Under the pieces are notes generated by a model. The model saw only the letters and a program-made list of their open reading frames with translations. It was not told where the DNA came from and made no database searches. Position numbers and translations under genes: made by a program. A stretch of DNA of 64,000 nucleotides, from the NCBI GenBank assembly GCA_947579605.1, contig OX388327.1:8233122-8297121 (forward strand). The letters run 5' to 3'. The stretch is from Athripsodes cinereus (taxonomy: Eukaryota; Arthropoda; Insecta; Trichoptera; Leptoceridae). Positions 23,501-35,870 of the stretch are shown piece after piece; within the stretch, counting starts at the first letter, position 1; every line of letters begins with the position of its first letter.

Positions 23501-26500
23501 ATGAATTAATATTTTTGTTACAAGTCACTTCTTATAATACTTGTATGGTTGAAATTAATTAACATTGAATGTAATGTGGGTGTGTAATTTTCAAACTAGG
23601 ACTCCCAAGATCTGTACTCTAATGTATATGATGAATTAGTACAGATTTTTATATCGACACATTGAATATATCTTACTCAGGCCTGGAAATTTGAAATTAC
23701 ACTTAAAAGCTAAAGTTAGTCATATCAATGTCCCATTCTAAAGAAGAAATTTAAAAGAGTATAAGATAAATACTAAACAAAATAAAATGGCATTCGACAA
23801 ATATAAATTTTTAGTTCATTGTTATTTATGTTATGAATTTTTTGACACAATTGGATGTCGGGAACTGGATTTTACTTGCTAGAAGTGTAAATGTCAAAAT
23901 TATTTTAAACCACTCTAGATTAATCATTCCAGATGATTACACTCAGCGATAGTCAACTTAGTTGAATAGGTATAATTAACTAAGCAGGTAGGTATGTTGT
24001 ATATGAAACACATACATATGTGAAATTCCTTTTGGTTAAAAGAGTACTCTTAACCAAGCCTTGAGTCAATTCATAAGCGTCGAAACTCTGTGTCGTGCAC
24101 TTCTTAAGGAAGTTCACATATGTATGTGTATCGTATACAACAAACCTACCTAGTTAATACCCATTCAAATAGGTTGACTATCAGTGAGTGTGATCAATCG
24201 GAATGATTAGTCTTGAGTGGTTCAAAATATGTTCATTCTTATTATTTTTTCAGAGTTTCAGAGTATAAGATAAATACTAAACAAAATAAAATGGCATTCG
24301 ACAAATATAAATTTTTAGTTCATTGTTATTTATGTTATGAATTTTTTGACACAATTGGATGTCGGGAACTGGATTTTACTTACTAGAAGTGTAAATGTCA
24401 AAATTATTTTAAACCACTCTAGATTAATCATTCCAGATGATTACACTCAGCGATAGTCAACTTAGTTGAATAGGTATAATTAACTAAGCAGGTAGGTATG
24501 TTGTATATGAAACACATACATATGTGAAATTCCTTTTGGTTAAAAGAGTACTCTTAACCAAGCCTTGAGTCAATTCATAAGCGTCGAAACTCTGTGTCGT
24601 GCACTTCTTAAGGAAGTTCACATATGTATGTGTATCGTATACAACAAACCTACCTAGTTAATACCCATTCAAATAGGTTGACTATCAGTGAGTGTGATCA
24701 ATCGGAATGATTAGTCTTGAGTGGTTCAAAATATGTTCATTCTTATTATTTTTTCAGAGTTTAGCTAGTCCAGGAAAGCTGAAATTTACTGATGAAATAG
24801 AGGCTGTACAGAGGGTAGCCAATAATTTAACATCTCAAGGAGTGAATATCATTGTGGTCATATCACATTGTGGAATAGACGTTGACAAGTAGGGAGGCAT
24901 AAAATCATTTTGTTTATTTAAAAATACGAAAAAGACATTATACTAAATATGTTTTCCAATACAATTGAATAGAAATAGACTATCCTGTGCCATAACTTTC
25001 AGTTAATATTTTAAATGTGCTTTATTTTTCTTTTAGGAAAATGGCAGCCAAAGTTGGCAATATTGACATCATTGTGGGAGGACATAGTCACACACTTCTA
25101 TATCCTAATGGGGAGAAGCCTCCAAGTGGTGAAAATGCAGCAGGAGATTATCCCATTGCTGTTGAAAATGCAGACAAAACTGTAATAAGTAATTTTTTCT
25201 TTATCTCTCTATACTATCGCGGAATCTCTTAAAATAAGTGAACAGATTTCTTCTATCTTTAGTACCATGTTAGGTCTGCTCAATGTTGGCTACCCATCTC
25301 CAGACCTCCCTGTCTTGTGTTTACCCCAACAGCTCTTCCACACTCTGGATACTCTCTGATATTTCTCGGGCAGGGCGTTTGCCTTCTACCCACACTACTT
25401 CTACTTTCTGTTTTGCCTTTTAAAATGAAATTCAGCAATCTAACTGCATATAATAAAGATACATTCAGCTTGATCATCGATAAAAAAAGTGGATGATACT
25501 TATTAGTAATTTTTTGAAATGGACACCGCCCAGAGTCTTAAAATGGAGAACATGAGATGAAAAGTGATGTATAAAATATCAACTATAGAAAAGATGTTCC
25601 ATAAAATCATATTTGAAAGTAGATGTTTATTTCTAGCAGACAGAATTTTATTTTGTTTACATCGTTCATTTTAAATACGTAACAGTTTGAGAATGTTTTT
25701 TTTTATCTACATTAATGTAAACATAAAATATAGGGCTGGTATTTAATGTATTATACCAAGGGTTTTAAAGATTATCTTAATCTACAAAGAGGAAATTGTT
25801 TATCTCTTGTATTTAAATGTGTTAGTATATTGTTTTACAGGTACTGATTGTGCAGGCATCAGCTTACACCAAATATCTGGGAAATTTGAAAGTAACATTT
25901 GATGCTGCTGGAACTGTTAAATCCTGGACTGGAAAGCCAATATATTTAGATGGATCCATCCCTCAAGGTGAGTACATCGACATTTTTATCAGTAGACAGA
26001 AGAATTTAATACAAGATAAACGCATATCCTTGTATACTTTATTCACTTCATCTATATTTATACAATTCAATGAGTTCTATTTTTATATGATGGAAAGAAT
26101 GACCTACATATACATATTCATATATTATAATCTAATAAATTTGACTATTATCATCCTTGACTATTTTATATTGATATATATTTTAATTTATATATGACAT
26201 TTTATCTTTTATTATTCATATTGATCAATTTTTATCCAATCTCTACATAATTTAATATAATTGTTTTATTCATTACTTTTTTTGTTTTGTTCAACTAACT
26301 ACTAATTTTGTTACATCTTAATGATTATTTTTATGAATTTGTACCAATTCACATTTTATTATTTTTGTCTGCCAAATTGTTTTTTTACTTTGTTATGTTT
26401 AACATGTAAGGGCTCACGCCGTGTAAAAGTGATAAAATAAAAATAAAATACATAAAATTATATGCAACTAGTCCAATGTCTATTACATTTGTGGTAGATA

Positions 26501-29500
26501 TACTTTTTTTATTTGCTGGATTGGAATCAATTTTAAAAAGTTTTATTATTTTCAGATCCAACTATTTTGAAGGAGATGGAACCATTTAAAGCAGAAGTAG
26601 ATGCCGTGGGACAAAGAGTTGTAGGGTTCTCAAAGGTTCAACTACAGAGGGGTGCTTGTTTCAATGGAGACTGTAACATTGGAAACTTTATAACAGATGC
26701 CTTTGTTGAATATGTAAGTTAGTTACAACAATATACTTGAAAAAAAAAACAGAGTATTGCCAAGATTTTGGTTGTATTTATTTATATTTTTTTCATCATA
26801 AACATAGATCTGTTTAAGGTTTATTCAGTATCTTGAGTTTAATAAATTTTAGTGTCTGAATAAAATGGAATTTTCCAGGTGTTCATACTGTAATCAATGT
26901 GCAACATTTATTTCAAATTTGTTGGAAATCAAAACTTACCTACTAAAAAATCTTTAATTCGTATTTTACCCTAAAATATAGAATACACTGTTACAATAAT
27001 CTTGGATTTTTTTTAAAGCAAAATAAACAATGTACCTACCAATGTATGTGATCAACTATTTCACATACTTTTATTTTTTTTATTTCTTTGTGACTGTCTG
27101 TTTAACTAACTGAGAAGGCTGAGATGACTGGCTGGAATAAACTAAAATTCAAATTACTCAATAAATGTATCAAAATAATCAGAACAGAAACAAATGAATT
27201 AAATTTTTTCAGTAGAATAAAACATTTGTTTATGATTTCATGTAATTTTTCTATCGAAGATATTGTTAATACTACTTGTATATTATTTTAATTAATTCAC
27301 AGGGTGTTGATCTTTCCCCAAATGGTTCATGGACTATGGCATCTGTCGGCTTAATCAATTCAGGAGGGATAAGAACCGATATAAATCGTGGTGGTAAGTT
27401 AACAAAGTTATCAAATCAAACAAAAGAATAAGTCGAGAAAAAGATTCTTGAATCTGTAGAAGATAATCATTGAAGAAAGGTACCTAAAAAGTGACTAATT
27501 CAAAGTTAGTTAGAGGCTGTATTACGGTTTAATTTATTTTAAATATGAGAGTGGGTTTATTGCTCTGTTATTACATTATTTGTCCACAAGCATATGTTAT
27601 TGCCATCTGTTAAGAATTACGCCAAAACAGTGACACCTTGCTAAGATATTTCAATTTGTAGTGTGTGTAATGACAAATGTTATCTAGGCCACTAAGAAAT
27701 GAATTGATGAAAATGTTATTTTATTTTATTATTATTTATTTTTTCTCGAAGGGAACAAACAGTCAACACAACAAGTATTACAACAATTAAAATTAAATGC
27801 AATATAGACCACAAGAGTCCCCCTATATTACCACAGTTTAAAAAATTCAAAGCAACTAAGACAAACACACAAAACCAACAACAAAAACAAAGAAATATAA
27901 TAATACGATTGGATAAGATAAGATAAGAGAAAAGTTAAACATAATGATCAATCATATTATAATACAATTAATAAAATTGATAAAATAAAACACATCAATG
28001 AACAGTAAAACCATCAATTCAAGCAATGTATAAAATGATAAGTATAAATTTTTTTATAATAAAATAATAGTTAAAAAATATTAATGAAATAATAAGATTT
28101 AAAAATATAATAATATAACAAAAAATAAAAAAATAATAAATAATGAAATCAATAAGTCAGTAATTCAAATTAAATATAATAATAATTAAAAAAAAACATA
28201 AAGTAAAAAATAAAATTAAATTAAAAATAATGAATAGGTATAATAATAAGATTACGGCAGATAACCAATTAAAAAATGATACACTAAAAGCGACAGTGAG
28301 AAATAAGTAGAATTAAAATCTAGCAACAAGTGGCTCATGGAAGTAAGTGGAGTTGGCATAAAGTCCAAAAGATAAAATAATAAAATTATGATATGAAGTT
28401 ATGATTGTGTTTCTCACACTTAAAAGTTTATATCATCTTTCAGAGATAACATATGAAGATGTGATAACGAGTCAACCTTTTTCCAACAACATTCAGACAT
28501 ATGATCTGGCCGGGAAGTATCTTCTTGAAGCTCTTGAGTTCTCTGCTTCAGGCTGGTCGCGTCTTCTAGTCTCAGGTGAATAAAAATATACATTCAAAAA
28601 TATTTACCCAGATGTTAGTAGATTCGCATGCCAACAACAGTTTGGCGTAAAATTACCACCCAACACAGGATGTACACAGTAGCATTAATGTTGCCATAAA
28701 AATTACTTAATTTTTTTTGAGATTTATATTTATACAGTGGAATCTCTGATAACGAGCAAAAAAAAATCTGAAAAATTTGCTCCATTAATGAGCAACATTT
28801 CGCATAACGAGTTACAGAGAAAGGGTAAGTCCCTTTATCACAACATTTACTTGTGACCTTGTGTGCCGGGACTTCTGCGCCAGTACATCAGTCTGTGTAT
28901 AGCACTCGTTCCGTTAGCATGTTGGTTGTTATTTTCTGTTAGCTTGATGATTAATTACTTGTCATAAATTCATATTTTTATTTATGTTTTTTTTCCAAAT
29001 CTAAATTGTATTACAAGTTGTTACACTCGTTTATAAGTACCTAATTTTATTTGAATAAACGTTAATTAAAAAAAAAATCATTGAGTATTCTTTCGGCATG
29101 GAACACATTATCGTATTTTACATTGATTTCTATAGAAAAAAATGTTTCGCTTAATTAGTAAGATTCTGGAACGAATTAAACTTGTTATGAGAGGTTCCAC
29201 TGTATTTTCTTTTATTACTAAACATTCCATTAAAAAAATTGTTTATTCTCTGTAAAGGAATACATGTTGTGTTTGATATGAGTAAGAAGCCAGGAGAGAG
29301 AGTTGTATCTGCCAAAGTGAGATGTGCCAAATGTAGAATTCCTATTTACGAGGATTTGGATCCAAAAGCCATTTATGGAATTGCTTCTCCTAACTTCATT
29401 GCAAATGGTGGAGATGGTTATACGGTAAGCCATTTTGATTAATGCTGTCAAATATATATAAGTGGAACAGCCAAAAATCCTATTAGGGATTAGGCATTTT

Positions 29501-32500
29501 ATTAATATATATTTATTATTATTCTCTCTTCCTTTACCATAACGACATGTCCCACAAGCGGGGTAACCAGTAGACTAACTATGTGAAAACTCCATGTGAA
29601 TAAAAATTAAGACAGGATGGGTGGCATACCTTACGAATACCTCCCTTTTAAGAATACTTGAACATTTATAGAAAAGTGTTTATGTAGAAATGATGTAATA
29701 ATTATATCGTCATAATCTTAATCACCACCAGGCCACTTTCATGACAGGGTAGGCAGAAAGGATTGAACACAACTTATTCCTATCAATCTATACACTTTTT
29801 ACTTCTATCTATAACCACTTTCATAATATCTTCATTCATATCAGTGCTTTTATTTTATCCACTAGGTACCTGACATATTCAAAACATCATGTCCATCCTG
29901 TAGGATCTGGTTAACACAATAATCTTGCCACTTAATCCTCAATTTCAGATTGCATCTCAGTTTTCAGATGTATCTTAAAAATATACACATTTTGTAATTA
30001 ACTAATCAGTAATGTGTTTTTTTAGAGTATTGTCATGGGACCCTTATAATTTAATATCCAAAAAATGGTACTTGTGTTGCCATCTATCGAAATCCTGTGA
30101 AAGCCCTGGCCCCTATCTAGAGAAATCGTAAATACCTTTTGATATTATCATAAAAACAGATTCCTTCTTCTTGATCCTTTTCCGGGAGTCAGCCATTTTG
30201 GCCAGTCTCCTGCTATTCGTTTTACAATAGACATAGCAGGGGCTCGCTCCAAATAAAAATGTCTCTTCTCTTCTACAAAATACTGTGAGTGTCGCTATAA
30301 TAATGTAATTCAGTATTAAAAACTGTGAATTGTTTTGTTTGGTGTAATAATAATCTGTGTAACCATATTCTTCGTCAATAAACTGATCATACAACATCAT
30401 GCTAGTGTTTCCTTAGCACAACCACCACAATAAATTTACCCAACGATAAACCCTGAGAGAGTCACTGAAATCTGCCGACTATGGGAGAAATGTTACAGTT
30501 TGAATGTTACAGATTGGCGCTCCAACGTGATGCCTAATTATTGTGGTTTTTGTTGTGTTTGAAGTGAATTTAACAATGCATAAATGATAACATTAAATAG
30601 TGCGTAGATAAGTTCGTTACGTATCACGTGACCCACCCATGTTTCCATGCATCACCAACACACACACACTTCTCTAGAATGTTCGATCAAAAAACGGTTG
30701 AAATTCCATTACCTTCACAACAAGACTGTACAACTTTGCTCTTCAAGAAATTTCACCGCGTGACCAATAAGGACTATGATGGTGCTTCAGTGAATAATTG
30801 AATTAAATAAACAGTGCTATGAATAATAAAGAAAAAACATTTTAATAATTAAATAAGTGAGAATTAATAAATAATCAAGTGCGTGATACATTTGCGCGCC
30901 CTCAAAAAACTCATATAATAAAGAAAAAAAAAAAAAACCGTTACATCAACAAAGAAAGAATGAACGAGTCTATTTATTTGAATTATAAACAGTGTTAAAA
31001 ATAAAAACAATTATAATAATAAATATATGCGAGATACATTTATGATCTTCAAAAAGAAATCCGCTATATTGCAAGTACGACCCGATATTGTTAATGAATG
31101 GAGAATTTAAGAAATAAATACAACGAGAAATTGACAAGATTGTGAACAGATACTCCAAACTTTCCTAAGACGTCCAGATAATTTCCTTCTGATGAGATGA
31201 AGATCTCCAACGTTACAATCCCTTAAGAAGCCTGCTACCACCACTACGAAGGATGTCTATGACGGAATTTTCTTCCTTGACGGTTCCTGACCTCCAATAG
31301 AAGGATGTCCCATGTTTTGTCATCTAGATCTGACGTTTCTTCGAGGCCTTCTTTATCTACACAGAGAACCCTTGATGCTTGATGGTTTTGAGGATGAGGA
31401 AATAAATGCTTCCTTCACTAGTAATAGACAACCTTATTCGTCTGACTACTACACAGGTTTTTATGGAAAAATATGGTGTTGTTGTGTTCATTTTGTACTG
31501 AAATATTTTGTATACCTACTATAGATACAGTTTTTTTTTTACATGTTGTTCCATGCTTTGCCTTTTGTGCCAAAGAGATTGTAAAAATTCCAGTTTCAAT
31601 TTTGCATAAATTCAAGTCATACTGGCTAGGATCACTTTGCAATTATTTACGGAATTATTTGTTTGTTAATGTAAGATTCTACACTGAGGGATCTACAAAA
31701 TAAGAATTGTAAATTTATAAATGTCTAGTTTGTGAAATATTCCAAGTAAAGTTTTTCTATATCTGGCTAATTACACTCAAAAGTAAAGAAATTAAATTTA
31801 AATTCATTATACTTGTACCTACCTAGCGTGCGTGTCACGCGGGCTGTGGATGTATTTATGTATGGTTTGAAGTGAAATGATCATAGACCTCAATATTGCT
31901 GGAAGAGGCTTAACAAAACAAATTTGAATAATTACCAATAATTCTTTACTCATATGCTGGAATTGTTAATTTTATGATATGTAATGTATGTAATGTTATG
32001 TCTACGATATTTCCAGGGAATGTCAAACTTTCCAGCGATTTCCAAACTTTAACAATTTAAAGAAATAATTGTTATTGATTTTTTTTCGAGTCTTATCAAA
32101 GGACAAGACTTCCAAACAATTTTTTTAGTATCCAATGATTCCCAACTGTTGAGATTTGATGTTACAAAGGTTGCCAAACTTTTTTTTTAACATTTTTTTT
32201 GCTTTGAGGAATTTTTTTTGGATTCTTATTAGGAGTCCATATTTTCTAGAGCAATTTTCAAACCAAGGTGTCCACTGTTTCTCAACTTTTTTTTTGTTTT
32301 GGGAAAAAAATTTTTTTCCTCTTTCAAAGAATTTTTTTTTAATTCCTGCAAGTCCATCGCAATCTATCCAGCGCTGAATATTGGTACGTATAATCTTTTG
32401 TCTTGTTGATTATTATTTGCCAATTTTCTTTCAGATCGTCAATTCAAAACGTTTTGCATGTGCAATTTTTCTATTTCTCCTGTGTAAGGATCAGCTTATA

Positions 32501-35071
32501 TAGAAGAACCGTTTATTATTCTATTATCATTCCACGCTAGAATCTCAAAATGTCTGAATCATCTGTAATTTTTCGAAAAAATTGGCACCTCGTTTCATCA
32601 AGTCTCTGTTTCTCCAAAATTTTGTTGTTATATTTCATTCTGAATGTAAATCCAACAATGTAAACTTGAAATTTTGATAATGTAAAGAATTTATGTAAAA
32701 ATGAAATGTTTTCTTGGGCTGCAATTTTAATGAATAGAAAGAACTATGTCTATACATCACAGGTCAATGTTAATAGTGAATTTTGTATGTAATAACAATG
32801 TTAGACTCACAAAAGAAATTATATTTACAGTCAGAGTAATGTCAAAGGAATTATCTTTCTTTCTTCTTTAAAGCAAAATAAATTATAATACTGTTGATAG
32901 TCAAAAATTTGGTATTTCTACTCTTCAAGTACTTGTAACTTTTGCAGCCCATCTTATTGTAAACATTTAGTTAAGAAATCTCATAGAGGCTCTTCAAGGT
33001 TCCGCTTCTGTGAGAATTTTGAATTGTTCGAATCTTGTGGCGCCCTTAAATAATATTTTTTGTATGTTTGATCACCTTTTTTTTTTGTTTGCGCCCGTGG
33101 ATGCATGAAGTTGCCTTTATCATCTCATATGCTAGCCGTTTTCATTAGCAACGTGTTCACAATAATCTGAACCCATCCACTGTCGCAGGCAAAAGTCATA
33201 CAACATGTTAGTCTTAAAGAATTTTGTACTGTATAACTGATGTAATTTTGACCCTCCAGTATACGAAAGTATACGAATTCCTTTGCTAATTTTCCTTAAA
33301 TTTTGTGTGAACTCATGAATCACTGAGTTATGTGGTAACTGATGAATGACTTATGACAGATGATGAATGCAAGGTACGGAAGAATGAAGTATACATGAAA
33401 AAACGGCCGATAAAAGATGAAGTATGAGAATGCGTGAAAAGTTACCACTAATTCTCTTAGTTTGTCAAACCATTAATGTAAAATCTTAACTTGAGAATCA
33501 AGGTTGCATCAGTCAAATTATAATAAGTTTATTGTTTTTAATCTTTAGTGTGCATGGTTTTGTAATTAAATTATATGGCAAGGTTTCTCACATGGTGTGA
33601 ACCTGCTGGCCATTTTGCGGCAATTTTACTGTATGGAATGCGTACCCTTACAGTAATTTCTATTTGCCTAGTATGAATGTTAAGGAGTCATTGGATGATT
33701 CGCCATCTTCCATGTACATCTCCTGGGTTAGACTGATATAGAGGTATGACTAAGCGTCCTACCCTAATACAATCAGTTCTAACTCAAATTTATTTTAGTA
33801 ATTATCAATTTTTTAATGCCCGACAAGCTTATTGTCCAAGTGAGGTTTGAGGACGCTCAAACAAAGAAAGTTCATACAGGTCGCTTAGAGAAGCTCTGCG
33901 CGATAGGTTTGGTACCTGATATTAACCATTTGCCTGTATGAAATTGGTGGGAAGTTTCCACAAAAGAAAAATGCTATAGGGTAAAGGATTACCGCCCTTA
34001 TAATAGAGGTAGATCAGATATAATTGTAATGGATACCTCCTCTTGGAGTAAGGAAAAGTGTCTGGGAAATTGTTGAAGGTTTTGTTATATTATGTAAAAA
34101 GAATTTTTTTTGTTTTGTCTTAAGCATGTAAAGGTTTACCTAGAAGTATGGCGAGAACATTGTCTACGATTCCGTATCCGCGACCTGTTCTGTCGGTGCA
34201 TCTTCCTGGTCCCTTGCTTGCTTGAGACCTGTCTATTTGTAAGGATTAATTAAGAATTTGTTACTAATGTCTGTTATGATAATTTGTATCCTTGTTTTGA
34301 CACTCACAGTGTTGTAAAATCTATCTTGTTTTGACACTCACAGTATTGTAAAATCTTTCTTATCTTTGACACTCTTAGTTCTGTAGAATCCTTCTTATTA
34401 CTGACTTTGAAACTTTTCTTTTTTTTTTTATTCATTTTTTTTCTTTAAAAGACAACTTGAGATGGTGTCATGGGACCCTTATAATTTAATATCCAAAAAA
34501 TGGTACTTGTGTTGCCATCTATCGAAATCCTGTGAAAGCCCTGGCCCCTATCTAGAGAAATCGTAAATACCTTTTGATATTATCATAAAAACAGATTCCT
34601 TCTTCTTGATCCTTTTCCGGGAGTCAGCCATTTTGGCCAGTCTCCTGCTATTCGTTTTACAATAGACATAGCAGGGGCTCGCTCCAAATAAAAATGTCTC
34701 TTCTCTTCTACAAAATACTGTGAGTGTCGCTATAATAATGTAATTCAGTATTAAAAACTGTGAATTGTTTTGTTTGGTGTAATAATAATCTGTGTAACCA
34801 TATTCTTCGTCAATAAACTGATCATACAACATCATGCTAGTGTTTCCTTAGCACAACCACCACAATAAATTTACCCAACGATAAACCCTGAGAGAGTCAC
34901 TGAAATCTGCCGACTATGGGAGAAATGTTACAGTTTGAATGTTACAGTATCTCTGATAATAAAATGAATGCTGTGGATCGTGCAGTGGATGTGGAAGTCC
35001 TAGAAATGTACTTGGCCCGACACAATCCTCTTTTGTCTGAGATTGATGGAAGAATCAAGTATATTACATAA
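20514..35071 (+). CDS. Secreted 5'-nucleotidase/apyrase-like protein, gene C, last exon split by an LTR element
   Basis: Eleven exons with the same phases as B: 20514-20659, 21394-21616, 23294-23491, 24758-24888, 25037-25181, 25841-25967, 26556-26713, 27303-27393, 28444-28575, 29258-29424, and exon 11 split into 30026-30030 and 34951-35071 (stop TAA). Without the insertion it would encode 547 aa. It has a signal peptide and the metal-site motifs NDFHSR, GDDFQGT, GNHEFD, SHCG and GGHSHT. The substrate motif NSGGIRTD and the aromatic motif GGDGY are both kept. The 4916-bp element follows the first five bases of exon 11. Reading on into the LTR gives seven residues and a stop at 30047-30049, so the last 41 residues are replaced. 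The downstream exon piece is still undamaged, which suggests the break is young. Introns hold a SINE, a LINE relic, a tandem duplication and a MITE. Confidence 0.9.
20690..20890 (-). repeat. SINE family 2 (tRNA-derived)
   Basis: Reverse complement of a SINE whose head carries a strong box B (GGTTCGATTCCCGGCCAG) and whose body includes TGTTACATGTATATGTGTTTA. Other copies are at 35871-36095, 43698-43885 and 49425-49570. It is in intron 1 of gene C. Confidence 0.65.
22000..22500 (+). mobile_element. Degenerate Jockey/R1-type LINE 3' fragment
   Basis: Frames on the + strand read SLKAITGFLTGHCRLREHL, KLGLEEDGTCRFCEEEAETP, a stop, then HLLADCNAVG. This is the zinc-knuckle-like region after RNase H at the C-terminus of Jockey/R1-type LINE polymerases (GHCRLN, C..C....E...H...C). 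A stop replaces a codon between P and H, so it is dead. It ends near ATAATATAATAATAAT. It is in intron 2 of gene C. Confidence 0.65.
23756..24763 (+). repeat. Two-unit tandem duplication, 504-bp period, including a splice acceptor
   Basis: Unit 1 (about 23756-24259) and unit 2 (about 24260-24763) are almost identical; by eye one substitution was noted (CTTGCTAG versus CTTACTAG). Each unit ends in ATTTTTTCAGAGTTT, which is the intron 3 acceptor and the first bases of exon 4 of gene C. Only the second acceptor (24758) leads into the intact exon. Use of the first would read AGT TTC AGA GTA TAA, a stop. Confidence 0.9.
23908..24222. mobile_element. Foldback MITE with long inverted arms (duplicated at 24412-24726)
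   Basis: The ends AACCACTCTAGATTAATC and GATTAGTCTTGAGTGGTT are inverted. The arms continue inward for over 100 bp (for example GTATATGAAACACATACATA against TATGTATGTGTATCGTATAC). Related arms occur at about 15590-15670 and 53256-53345. The second copy at 24412-24726 arose through the tandem duplication, not a separate insertion. Confidence 0.65.
27715..28340. repeat. A-rich, low-complexity LINE/SINE-like tail region in intron 8 of gene C
   Basis: Starts with TTTATTATTATTTATT and GGGAACAAACAGTCAACAC, then hundreds of bases of A/T-rich words (AATAATAAAT, AAAATAAAA). A similar head with A-rich follow-up is at about 39120-39420 in intron 1 of gene D. No open frame or host feature seen. Confidence 0.4.
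28735..29202. mobile_element. pogo/Tigger-type MITE with TA target duplication
   Basis: Starts CAGTGGAATCTCTGATAACG and ends CTTGTTATGAGAGGTTCCACTG (inverted), flanked by TA at 28733-28734 and 29203-29204. It is 468 bp, non-coding, in intron 9 of gene C about 55 bp before the exon 10 acceptor. Confidence 0.82.
30031..30511 (+). repeat. 5' LTR
   Basis: 481-bp direct repeat of 34466-34946; starts TG and ends CA. A roughly 95-codon minus-strand frame occurs in both LTRs because they are copies; it is not considered a gene. Confidence 0.93.
30515..30534 (+). promoter_or_regulatory. Primer-binding site of the LTR element
   Basis: TGGCGCTCCAACGTGATGCC begins with TGG (complement of a tRNA CCA end) three bases after the LTR and resembles lysine-tRNA-type primer sites. 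The tRNA identity is inferred. Confidence 0.6.
34466..34946 (+). repeat. 3' LTR
   Basis: Same 481 bp as 30031-30511. It is preceded by a weak purine-rich stretch (GAGATGG at 34460-34465) rather than a long polypurine tract. Its last bases create TTACAG next to the gene C exon, a possible new splice acceptor. Confidence 0.93.
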
Positions 35072-35518
35072 CTAAAATAGTTGTAATCCAACCCATATAC
35101 ATAATTACGTGTGTGATGTGATAGAGTTTTTTATATAGTTTTTTGATATGTATCACATTAATATTATAAATTATTATATAGTTAATTTATTAAAAAAATA
35201 TGTTTTTCATTTCCACAGTTGATAAAATCAATTAAGTAGTAACCTATATTATTATGTCGCCCAAAATATAGACCTACATAATAAATAAAAAAGAAAATAA
35301 ATATTTTTACTGGCGATAAAAAATTATGGGTACATAAAACAATAAATATTCTGTTTTACCGAAGTTATTTTTACAATTAATCATTGTATGAGTTATATAT
35401 ATATAAATAGCCTTGTAAAATAAAACAACCCTGATTGTGTGGACAGGTCGCCGGCACCGTGCGCCTTAAGCAGTGCATTGAGTTTCTGATCATCTACTGT
35501 GAGATGAATATTTGATGT

Positions 35519-35660
35519 AAATTTAACACATGAAACTACCATATAAGGCTTAAAAGACATCATCACCTTATTCGGTAGTACCTGGACGGGATTTGAATCC
35601 ACAACCCATTGTAACATTGTTTTTTCTAAGCCTTATATGGTAGTTTCATGTATTAAATTT
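35519..35660. repeat. Inverted-repeat element with tRNA-like centre
   Basis: AACACATGAAACTACCATAT and AAGGCTTA on the left are mirrored by TAAGCC and TTATATGGTAGTTTCATGT on the right (arms about 34 bp). The centre carries GGGATTTGAATCCACAACCC, which looks like a tRNA T-arm/box B. Confidence 0.55.
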
Positions 35661-35870
35661 AAAATAATAATCCTATTTTAAAAATCCAGTTTTAGACATT
35701 TAACATCTTTGATAAAATATGCCATCCATCCTGAATGTCTCAACTTTAAGTGGCACATAGAGAACGTCTTGCATGTTTATTACATGTAGTTGCTGTGATG
35801 GTAAGAATGAATAGATATAACAATAAATTAAACAACAACAAAAAATAAAGGATAGCTTATCGCACAAGTC

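Larger units (their letters stand above)
30031..34946. mobile_element. Non-autonomous LTR retrotransposon (LARD-like), inserted in nucleotidase C exon 11
   Basis: The 4916-bp element has two 481-bp LTRs (30031-30511 and 34466-34946) that look identical by eye, beginning TGTCATGGG and ending GTTACA. It is flanked by a 4-bp duplication GTAT (30027-30030 and 34947-34950). A primer-binding-site-like sequence TGGCGCTCCAACGTGATGCC starts at 30515, three bases inside the left LTR. The 3.95-kb interior has no frame longer than about 76 codons and no gag, protease, RT, RNase H or integrase motif that I recognise. It therefore depends on proteins made elsewhere. The 4-bp duplication fits Ty3/gypsy-type integration, but that is inference. 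The element's own + strand direction is taken from the primer-site position. Confidence 0.93.

Noticed and set aside
30113..30400. 95-codon minus-strand frame, repeated exactly at 34548-34835
   Set aside because: It is present twice only because it lies in the two LTRs; it shows no domain and no conservation beyond the LTR copies.
32156..32377. Phe-rich 73-codon frame inside the LTR element
   Set aside because: Produced by T-runs; not a plausible gag or accessory protein.
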